Assembly (NCBI GenBank): GCA_021782295.1
Contig: JAJXVC010000100.1
Span: 1 to 6,919, forward strand
Direction of reading: 5' to 3'
From: a bacterium
GTDB lineage: Bacteria > Eremiobacterota > Eremiobacteria > Baltobacterales > Baltobacteraceae
DNA length: 6,919 bases
In this document: in pieces, positions 1 through 6,075 of the stretch
How positions within the stretch are numbered: position 1 is the first letter of the stretch
How the letters are laid out: every line of letters begins with the position of its first letter
Notes under the pieces: generated by a model
What the model was told of the DNA's origin: nothing
Database searches by the model: none
Seen by the model: the letters and a program-made list of their open reading frames with translations, nothing else
Program-made: the position numbers and the translations under genes

Positions 1-1
1 C

Positions 2-1759
2 TACAAACAAAAGATGCTCGCCGAATCGAAGGAACGCGTCGTTACCTCACTCGGCGATCTGCGCCCGCATGTCGATCTCGCCATCGAAAAGATCAACGGC
101 ATGGATTTTCTCAAGCGCCTTTGGTCCAAAGATGCGACCCTCTGGTCCGATGCTCCGGAGCACGCGGAGATCATTAAGCACGCGCTCGGCTGGCTCGATA
201 TTCCGCAGCACTTGCTGGAATCGACACCCAATCTCATCGCGTTTGCAAATGAAGTTCGACAACGTTTCGAACATGTCGTCGTGCTCGGAATGGGCGGAAG
301 CTCGCTTGCCCCTGATGTGTTACGGGCGACCTTCGGCCGACAAGCAGGCTTCCCGCAACTGCATATCTTGGATTCCACCGATCCGGCACAGATCGTCGCT
401 CTCGAAGCCGAACTCGATCTCGAGCGGACGCTTTTCATCGTGGCGAGCAAAAGCGGATCGACGACCGAACCGAATGCCTATTTTGCCTACTTCCACGACC
501 GGATAACGAAACTCGTCGGAGCGGCGAAAGCGGGCTCGCATTTCGTCGCGATCACCGATGCCGGAACAACGATGGAGAGCGTCGCAAAACAGCATGACTT
601 CCTAGCGATCTATCTCAACGACCCGAATATCGGTGGACGCTACTCCGCGCTTTCCTATTTCGGCATGCTTCCCGCCGCTCTCGCAGGGCTCAGCGTACCG
701 CTTCTCTTGGATCGAGCATTAGGCGCAATGCATGCGAACGATCGGATCGTCGATCCGCGTGTCGCACCCGGCGTCCACTTCGGTGCGACGATCGGAGCGC
801 TCGCTCTTGCCGGTCGCGACAAACTCACCATCATCGCACACCCCGCGATGGCATCCTTTGGAACCTGGTGCGAGCAACTGATCGCCGAATCGACCGGGAA
901 GCTCGGCCGCGGCGTCATTCCGATCGAAGGTGAAGCGCTCGGCTCACCCGGTGAATATGGAAACGACCGGCTCTTCGTCTACGTCGGCGATACGCTTCCG
1001 AATCCCGATACCGAGGATCTCGCCCGTTTGGCCGCACTTGAAGCCGCGGGGCATCCGGTCGTGCGATTGGCGATGAACGATCTCTACGATATCGGCGAGC
1101 AGTTCTATCTCTGGGAGATTGCCACCGCAACGGTCGGCACACTGCTGGCGATCGATGCATTCGATCAGCCCAACGTTCAGGAATCGAAAGACAACACGAA
1201 GAGTCTGCTCGCGAGCTACGCCCAGAGTGGGCGCATCGAACTCCCCGCTCCCAACGTCCGCAGCGAGAGTTTCGATCTCACTTTACTCACCGGAAGTGCA
1301 GGCATCGCGGGAAGCGATGCAGCGAGCGTGCTACAAGCGCTCGTCGGGCAGATCCGTCCGAACGATTACGTCGCGATTACCGCCTACGTCCAAAGAGATA
1401 CTCCCCATATCGCCGCGCTCGATACCCTGCGCTTGGCGATCCGCAAAGCACTCCGCGTCGCAACAACCGTCGGCTTTGGGCCACGCTTTCTGCATTCGAC
1501 CGGTCAACTCCACAAAGGCGGCCCATCGAACGTCTTCTTCATCCAAATCGTCGCCGATGAGCCCGAAGACCGCGCGATTCCCGGCATGAACGTTACCTTC
1601 CGTACGTTGCTTGCGGCGCAAGCGCTGGGAGATTTACAATCGCTCGACAAGCGCGCACGCCGCGGTACGCGCGTTCACCTCAATGGAGCGATCGACGCGG
1701 CGCTGCAGCAGTTCATCGCAGGCGTCGAATCATCACTCACTGCAACCTCAACAAAGTAA
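2..1759 (+). CDS. pgi: Glucose-6-phosphate isomerase, probably the C-terminal part of a transaldolase-Pgi fusion (5' partial)
   Basis: This cytosolic enzyme interconverts glucose 6-phosphate and fructose 6-phosphate. Counting from the first in-window ATG (position 14, 581 residues), the two SIS-fold lobes show GMGGSSLAP at 92-100, ASKSGSTTEP at 144-153 (sugar-phosphate loop), GGRYSALS at 207-214, ESTGK at 292-296, FDQPNVQESK at 383-392, HSTGQLHKGGP at 494-504 and a terminal RVHL stretch near 553. The RLWSKDATLW entry (35-44) and the QALGD...RVHL ending resemble the Pgi half of bifunctional transaldolase/phosphoglucose isomerases more than classical E. coli Pgi. The four codons before ATG14 (Y-K-Q-K) are open to the edge. 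ATG14 has no convincing Shine-Dalgarno, and Y-K-Q-K-M-L-A-E-S could be the last helix of a transaldolase. The gene may therefore continue left as tal-pgi; a stand-alone Pgi starting at 14 remains possible. The stop is TAA, 25 nt before gnd. Isomerase identity is certain; the fusion is inferred. Confidence 0.93.
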   Translation, partial: YKQKMLAESKERVVTSLGDLRPHVDLAIEKINGMDFLKRLWSKDATLWSDAPEHAEIIKHALGWLDIPQHLLESTPNLIAFANEVRQRFEHVVVLGMGGSSLAPDVLRATFGRQAGFPQLHILDSTDPAQIVALEAELDLERTLFIVASKSGSTTEPNAYFAYFHDRITKLVGAAKAGSHFVAITDAGTTMESVAKQHDFLAIYLNDPNIGGRYSALSYFGMLPAALAGLSVPLLLDRALGAMHANDRIVDPRVAPGVHFGATIGALALAGRDKLTIIAHPAMASFGTWCEQLIAESTGKLGRGVIPIEGEALGSPGEYGNDRLFVYVGDTLPNPDTEDLARLAALEAAGHPVVRLAMNDLYDIGEQFYLWEIATATVGTLLAIDAFDQPNVQESKDNTKSLLASYAQSGRIELPAPNVRSESFDLTLLTGSAGIAGSDAASVLQALVGQIRPNDYVAITAYVQRDTPHIAALDTLRLAIRKALRVATTVGFGPRFLHSTGQLHKGGPSNVFFIQIVADEPEDRAIPGMNVTFRTLLAAQALGDLQSLDKRARRGTRVHLNGAIDAALQQFIAGVESSLTATSTK

Positions 1760-1784
1760 ACACCGCGAGAAAGCGAGCGCACGC

Positions 1785-2696
1785 GTGCAAATAGGAATGG
1801 TCGGTCTTGGGAAAATGGGGGCGAACATGGTGACGCGCCTCCTCCAGCACGGACACGCCGTCGTGGCGTACGACCGAAGTGCCGAAGCCGTCGAAGCGAC
1901 CGTTCGGGGCGGAGCAACCGGCGCGGGGTCGCTCGGCGAACTCGTTGCGAAAGTGACCGACCGGCCGCGAGCGATCTGGATCATGGTTCCGTCGGGCGCA
2001 CCGACCGATCAAACCATCGACGAACTCATCGGATTGCTCGACCGCGGCGATATCATTATCGACGGCGGCAATACCAACTACAAAGATGGACTCGCAGCAT
2101 ACGAACGCGCCAAGGCACGCGGCATCTCCTTGGTCGATGCCGGCACCAGCGGAGGCGTATGGGGCCTACGCGAGGGTTACTGTTTGATGGTCGGCGGTGA
2201 CGACGACGCCGTTCGCCGCTGCGAGCCGATCTTTACAAGTCTTGCGCCGAGCGACGGCTATGCCCACGTCGGCCCGGCGGGCGCCGGCCACTTCTCGAAA
2301 ATGGTTCACAACGGGATCGAATACGGCATGCTGCAAGCATACGGTGAAGGATTCGAGATTCTCGAAAAATCGCCGTTCCCGTTCGATCTCAAACAACTCG
2401 CTTCGATTTGGTGCCATGGAAGCGTCGTTCGCTCCTGGCTCCTCGAGCTGGCGGTGCTTGCCTTCAGCGAAGACGCGAAATTAGAGAGCATTCGCGGTTA
2501 CGTTGACGACACCGGCGAGGGACGCTGGACGGTGCAGGCAGCGCTCGACGAGAACGTTCCCGCTCCGGTGATCACGCTCTCCCTGCTCGCGCGTTTCGCA
2601 TCGCGTCAGGACGAATCGTTTAGCGCCAAAGTGATCGCCGCATTGCGCAATCAATTCGGCGGGCATGCCGTCAAACACGAAGAAAAGAATGCCTGA
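1785..2696 (+). CDS. gnd: 6-phosphogluconate dehydrogenase, decarboxylating, short (probably NAD-linked) type
   Basis: It oxidatively decarboxylates 6-phosphogluconate to ribulose 5-phosphate and CO2 in the cytosol. The protein has 303 residues, typical of the short Gnd class and much shorter than the ~470-residue E. coli type. Visible parts are the Rossmann loop GLGKMG (7-12), IIDGGNTNYKD (91-101), the substrate signature TSGGVWGLREGYCLMVGG (121-138), and GHFSKMVHNGIEY (168-180). Lys172 and Glu179 correspond in spacing to the family's catalytic Lys/Glu pair. A helical domain follows to the C-terminus. The second beta strand ends AYDRS with Asp30, where NADP enzymes usually have Asn-Arg; an acidic residue here usually favours NAD+. 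I chose GTG1785 because the product then begins MQIGMVGLG, the family's N-terminus. An upstream in-frame extension to 1611 would overlap pgi and read as out-of-frame shadow. Only a weak GAG lies upstream. The gene follows pgi by 25 nt and overlaps zwf by 8 nt. Confidence 0.94.
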   Translation: MQIGMVGLGKMGANMVTRLLQHGHAVVAYDRSAEAVEATVRGGATGAGSLGELVAKVTDRPRAIWIMVPSGAPTDQTIDELIGLLDRGDIIIDGGNTNYKDGLAAYERAKARGISLVDAGTSGGVWGLREGYCLMVGGDDDAVRRCEPIFTSLAPSDGYAHVGPAGAGHFSKMVHNGIEYGMLQAYGEGFEILEKSPFPFDLKQLASIWCHGSVVRSWLLELAVLAFSEDAKLESIRGYVDDTGEGRWTVQAALDENVPAPVITLSLLARFASRQDESFSAKVIAALRNQFGGHAVKHEEKNA

Positions 2697-4254
2697 AGTC
2701 ACCGTTTCCGCCGATCCTTCGCCGCAACTGGAGAATCCGTTGCGTTCGTTACTCGAAAGCGACCGCATCGAGGATCCCTGTAGTATCGTCTTTTTCGGCG
2801 CGAGCGGCGACCTTTTCAAGCGCATGCTCTTGCCCGCCGTCTACAATCTCCGCCTTGAAGGAATACTCCCCGCACACTTCTCCGTCGTCGGATTCTCGCG
2901 TTCGCCGTTTACCGATGAGAGTTTCCGGGCCTACTGCAAGGAAAGCGTCGACTCGTTTTCGCGCTCGGGTCCGGCAAAAGAATCGATGTGGGCGGAATTC
3001 GCGCGCCGGATATCCTACATCACCGCCGATTTCGACGAAGATGCCCACTTTCACGACCTCCATGCGATGCTCGCTCGCAACGACGAACAACTCGGTACTG
3101 CAGGAAACCGTCTCTTCTATCTTTCAACGCCGCCTTCGGTCTTTCCGACGATCGTCGAGCGTCTTGCTACGGCGAAACTCGATCCGAAATCGAATACGGC
3201 GGGTTGGACGCGTATCATCGTCGAGAAACCTTTCGGCACCGATCTTGCTACCGCGCGCGCCCTGCAGCGAGAGATCAATACCGTTTTTGACGAGAAGCAT
3301 ATCTACCGCATCGACCACTACCTCGGCAAAGAGACGGTGCAAGATATCATGGCGCTCCGCTTCGCAAACACCATTTTCGAACCGATTTGGAACCGCCAAT
3401 ACATCCGTTCGGTGCAAATCACCGCCTCTGAGACCTTAGGCGTAGAGCAACGCGGCGGCTACTACGAAAGCTCGGGCGCGCTCCGCGACATGCTGCAGAA
3501 CCACGTGATGAATTTGCTTGCGCTCGTAGCGATGGAACCGCCGGCGACTTCGAGCGCCGACGCTATCCGAAACGAAAAGTTTAAGGTGCTTTCGGCGATG
3601 CGCCCGCTCGACCCCGATCGACTCGACCACAACGCCGCGCGCGGTCAGTACGGTCCCGGCACGATTGAAGGGCAGCTCGTACCCGGCTATCGCGACGAGT
3701 CCGATGTCAATCCGGCATCGAATACCGAGACGTTCGCCGCGCTCAAACTGCACATCGATAACTGGCGCTGGTCGGGCGTGCCGTTCTATCTCCGCAGCGG
3801 CAAACGGCTTGCGCGAAAATCGACGGAGATCGCCGTCACGTTCGCGCCGATTCCGCATCGGCTCTTCGGTGAAGCGAGCGACTCAATCGACGCAAATGTT
3901 CTCGTCATGAAGATTCAGCCCGACGAAGGGCTTTCGCTTCGCTTCAACGCGAAGGTGCCCGGCCCGAAGAACCACATCCGCGCCGTTACGATGGATTTTA
4001 ATTACGGCACCGGCTTCGGCGTCGCATCAGCACCCGCATACGAGCGCTTGATCGCCGACGCCGTGCGCGGAGACCAAACGCTCTTTACGCGTTGGGATGC
4101 CGTCGAACTGGCGTGGGAGATCGTTACGCCGGTGCTCGAACGTTGGAGCACGACTGCAGATCGCAGCTTCCCGAATTATCCCGCCGGATCCGAGGGGCCA
4201 CAACAAGCCGAGATCCTTCCTCGCGATGACGGGAATAGCTGGCGTAGGATATAG
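2689..4254 (+). CDS. zwf: Glucose-6-phosphate 1-dehydrogenase
   Basis: It oxidises glucose 6-phosphate to 6-phosphogluconolactone, the committed step of the oxidative pentose phosphate pathway. The product has 521 residues, near the usual ~500. In order: nucleotide loop GASGDLFKR (37-45), Arg71 in VVGFSR (where other G6PDHs contact the NADP 2'-phosphate), VEKPFG (178-183), active-site RIDHYLGKE (207-215), GALRDMLQNHV (263-273) with His272 aligning to the catalytic base, SGKRL (370-374), and the terminal YPAGSEGP / RRDDGNSWRR-like tail with Trp518 near the end. Only two cysteines are present, Cys31 and Cys83. I placed the start at ATG2689, 8 nt before the gnd stop and behind the purine run 2679-2688. 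ATG2665 would add eight residues behind GGCGGG and cannot be excluded. OpcA, its assembly partner, is encoded 2 nt downstream, so the two are very likely co-translated. Confidence 0.96.
   Translation: MPEVTVSADPSPQLENPLRSLLESDRIEDPCSIVFFGASGDLFKRMLLPAVYNLRLEGILPAHFSVVGFSRSPFTDESFRAYCKESVDSFSRSGPAKESMWAEFARRISYITADFDEDAHFHDLHAMLARNDEQLGTAGNRLFYLSTPPSVFPTIVERLATAKLDPKSNTAGWTRIIVEKPFGTDLATARALQREINTVFDEKHIYRIDHYLGKETVQDIMALRFANTIFEPIWNRQYIRSVQITASETLGVEQRGGYYESSGALRDMLQNHVMNLLALVAMEPPATSSADAIRNEKFKVLSAMRPLDPDRLDHNAARGQYGPGTIEGQLVPGYRDESDVNPASNTETFAALKLHIDNWRWSGVPFYLRSGKRLARKSTEIAVTFAPIPHRLFGEASDSIDANVLVMKIQPDEGLSLRFNAKVPGPKNHIRAVTMDFNYGTGFGVASAPAYERLIADAVRGDQTLFTRWDAVELAWEIVTPVLERWSTTADRSFPNYPAGSEGPQQAEILPRDDGNSWRRI
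4246..4249 (+). promoter_or_regulatory. Shine-Dalgarno AGGA for opcA
   Basis: AGGA sits 7 nt before GTG4257, inside the last codons of zwf. It is the clearest ribosome-binding site for opcA and supports the GTG start over the in-frame ATG codons at 4347 and 4350. Confidence 0.6.
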
Positions 4255-4256
4255 CG

Positions 4257-5231
4257 GTGGAGCAGGCGAGCGCGATCGTCAACGTATCGGAGATCAGAGA
4301 GTCGCTCGACGAGGCACGCTGCGGCGGGGGAGTTGCGCGCACGACGATGATGAACCTCATCGTTTATACCAACGAACCGGAACGCGAAGAGTGGATTACC
4401 GAACGCGTCGAGGGAATCGCACGCAAGTATCCCACGCGCATTATTCTCCTCGACGGAACGACGCTTGGGAACGCGATGACGGCCTCGGTGCAACCACAGA
4501 TCGGCGGCGGCTCGCAATCGGAGATCGTCCGCTTCGGCATCGAGGACTGCGCCCCGCAAACCGTCCGTTCTTTGCTCGACGCGTTGACGATCCCCGACGT
4601 CTCCGAAGTACTCTGGTGGAATGGATCGACGATCGGAGTCGAGCAACTTTTTGAAGAACTCGCGCGCTTCGCCGCTCCCGCAATCGTCGACTCTTCGGGG
4701 AGCTCGAACGATCTCGGGAACCTTCGCGAGTTGATCGATCTTGCCGACGCCATTGGGTCGCGTCCCCCTATCGACCTCGCCTACCTGCGCATTCGCCCGG
4801 TTCAGGAAGTACTTGCCGGTTTTTTTGACGACGTGACGCAGCGTAAAAACCTTCCCTCCGTCGAGCGCGTGCAAATCGACGCCGGATCGCTCGCTGAGGC
4901 ATTCTACCTGCGCGCGTGGCTCGGCCGCGTTCTCGGACGAACCTTCGCAAGCGGCACATGTGCGTTGACGCGCGCGGGGCAGGTGCGCCGCGTCGCTCGC
5001 TGCGTCCTCGCAGGGCGCGACTGCTCGTTCGAATTTGTATTCGACGAACCAGCGCATTGCGCGCACGTATCGGCCGTTGTCGGAAAGCACACGCACAAAG
5101 CCTCGCTACCATTCGTACCACTCGATACGATGTCGCTCGTCGAAAAGGCGCTGCTTACCGGTCGAATCGACCCGTACTATCGCGAGCTTCTCGATATCGT
5201 TGCCACGCAATTATCGGGAGAGAGGGCATGA
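4257..5231 (+). CDS. opcA: Glucose-6-phosphate dehydrogenase assembly protein OpcA
   Basis: OpcA proteins have no known catalytic activity; they promote assembly or activation of the G6PDH oligomer, and in cyanobacteria they link the enzyme to redox state. This 324-residue product is close to actinobacterial OpcA in length. It has an early alpha/beta segment with NLIVYT (33-38) and RIILLDG (61-67), then IGGGSQSEIVRF (82-93), the family's Trp-Trp element VLWWNG (118-123), an IVDSSGS stretch (143-149), and DLAYLRIRPVQEVLAGFFD (173-191), which matches the conserved 'DLaW-R--PWR-LLA--FD' pattern with Tyr176 and Val182 in the usual aromatic positions. Six cysteines (22, 98, 235, 249, 256, 268) are visible, four of them in the C-terminal third. 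GTG4257 is preferred because of the AGGA 7 nt upstream and the 2-nt gap after zwf. The stop overlaps pgl as ATGA. The position directly after zwf supports the assignment strongly. Confidence 0.9.
   Translation: MEQASAIVNVSEIRESLDEARCGGGVARTTMMNLIVYTNEPEREEWITERVEGIARKYPTRIILLDGTTLGNAMTASVQPQIGGGSQSEIVRFGIEDCAPQTVRSLLDALTIPDVSEVLWWNGSTIGVEQLFEELARFAAPAIVDSSGSSNDLGNLRELIDLADAIGSRPPIDLAYLRIRPVQEVLAGFFDDVTQRKNLPSVERVQIDAGSLAEAFYLRAWLGRVLGRTFASGTCALTRAGQVRRVARCVLAGRDCSFEFVFDEPAHCAHVSAVVGKHTHKASLPFVPLDTMSLVEKALLTGRIDPYYRELLDIVATQLSGERA
5216..5220 (+). promoter_or_regulatory. Shine-Dalgarno GGGAG for pgl
   Basis: GGGAG lies 7 nt upstream of ATG5228, within the last codons of opcA. It fixes the pgl start at the ATGA overlap rather than at upstream in-frame starts from 4916, whose extra residues would be Arg-rich shadow of opcA. 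Confidence 0.6.
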
Positions 5232-5950
5232 CGAACGTCCATCGCGAGATACTATCGACGCCCGAGGCGCTCGCCGAACGGCTCGCCGATTTCGTCGTTG
5301 CGGGGCTCGGTGAGGCGCAGGCAAAGCGTGGAGAGGCTTCGCTCGTTCTCGCCGGCGGGACGACCCCGCGCGCAGCATATACGTTGCTCGCGAAGGCACC
5401 ACGCCGTAACGCCATCGATTGGACTCGGATAACACTGCTCTTCGGCGACGAACGCTGCGTTGCACCAACCGACGCCGATTCCAATTATCGTATGGCGCGC
5501 GAGGCGCTCCTCGCGCACGTTCCGTTGCCTGCCTCGGCGATTCTCCGCATGCGCGGCGAGACACCGCCGATCGTCGCGGCGGCCGAATACGCGGCCCGCA
5601 TTCGCGAACGCTTTGGGTCCTCTCCCCGCTTCGACATCGTGCTCCTCGGAATGGGGCCCGACGGCCACACGGCCTCACTCTTCCCCGGCAGCGACCCATT
5701 CGTCGACGACGATGCGCTCGTACGCGCAGTCTACTCCGAGAGCAAGCAACAATGGCGTCTTACGCTAACGCCGTCGGCGATCAACGCGGCGCACTCGATC
5801 GTCATCGCGCTCGCCGGAAGCGAGAAGGCCGCAACCTATGCCGCGGTCGCTCGCGGCGAAGGCAACCCGGTGCTCTATCCGGTCGAAGCGATCGTGCCGA
5901 CCAACGGTCAGTTGACTTGGTTGGTCGAGCGCAGCAGCGTCGTCGACTGA
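5228..5950 (+). CDS. pgl: 6-phosphogluconolactonase
   Basis: It hydrolyses 6-phosphoglucono-1,5-lactone, the product of Zwf, to 6-phosphogluconate, the substrate of Gnd. The 240-residue length is usual for the NagB-like (DevB/Pgl) family and differs from the beta-propeller YbhE type. Motifs: LAGGTTPR phosphate loop (41-48), GDERCVAPTDADSNYRMA (73-90), LLGMGPDGHTASLFPG (139-154) with the catalytic-region Asp145 and His147, and RLTLTP (177-182). The C-terminal NGQLTWLVE segment is also typical. The start ATG overlaps the opcA stop as ATGA, so translation is probably coupled. It is the last gene of the operon: the next 124 bp hold a hairpin and then the end of a convergent gene. No oddities seen. 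Confidence 0.95.
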   Translation: MTNVHREILSTPEALAERLADFVVAGLGEAQAKRGEASLVLAGGTTPRAAYTLLAKAPRRNAIDWTRITLLFGDERCVAPTDADSNYRMAREALLAHVPLPASAILRMRGETPPIVAAAEYAARIRERFGSSPRFDIVLLGMGPDGHTASLFPGSDPFVDDDALVRAVYSESKQQWRLTLTPSAINAAHSIVIALAGSEKAATYAAVARGEGNPVLYPVEAIVPTNGQLTWLVERSSVVD

Positions 5951-6075
5951 TCGATCTCCACCGGACGGTGCCGGTTCCATTGCTCTAATTCACGACCGTA
6001 CAGGACGGCAACGCGCTCGGCGATGCTTCGTTGCATCGCCGTGCTCATTCTTCGGCGCACCGGTGTCGTCTCCAT
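5908..6075 (-). CDS. Possible small basic protein coupled to tolC (55 codons, unrecognised)
   Basis: On the - strand an ATG begins on the last base of the tolC-like stop codon (TAATG) and runs 55 codons to a TGA inside the 3' end of pgl. The predicted peptide starts METTPVRRRMSTAMQRS, contains IAERVAVLYGRELEQW in its middle, and ends STNQVN. The middle part could form an amphipathic helix. I recognise no family, see no signal peptide or membrane segment, and find no clear Shine-Dalgarno. The last 43 bases overlap pgl antisense, and the ORF contains the perfect hairpin at 6018-6041. The stop-start overlap and the uninterrupted frame across the spacer are the only arguments for it; chance is a fair alternative in GC-rich DNA. 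Confidence 0.2.
   Translation of the reverse strand: METTPVRRRMSTAMQRSIAERVAVLYGRELEQWNRHRPVEIDQSTTLLRSTNQVN
6018..6041. terminator. Perfect inverted repeat in the convergent spacer, putative bidirectional terminator
   Basis: CGGCGATGC (6018-6026) and GCATCGCCG (6033-6041) are exact reverse complements, giving a 9-bp stem with a 6-nt loop (TTCGTT). It lies 67 nt after the pgl stop and 33 nt beyond the tolC-like stop on the other strand, where a terminator is expected. Neither side has a real T-tract (only a weak CATTCTT on the + side), so a classical Rho-independent terminator is uncertain. A weaker 5-bp stem, ACCGG/CCGGT, occurs at 5960-5975. Confidence 0.45.

Noticed and set aside
1611..1784. 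N-terminal extension of gnd upstream of GTG1785
   Set aside because: The extra residues come from another frame of the pgi 3' end, and the Rossmann N-terminus MQIGMVGLG begins exactly at GTG1785.
4176..5096. Long antisense reading frame (306 codons) on the - strand across opcA
   Set aside because: It lies opposite opcA, which has family motifs, a Shine-Dalgarno and operon spacing. The antisense product is rich in Arg, Ala and Asp with no recognisable motif, as expected for a shadow frame in GC-rich DNA.
4916..5227. N-terminal extension of pgl over opcA
   Set aside because: The extension is Arg-rich shadow of opcA; ATG5228 has a good Shine-Dalgarno and an ATGA overlap with the opcA stop.
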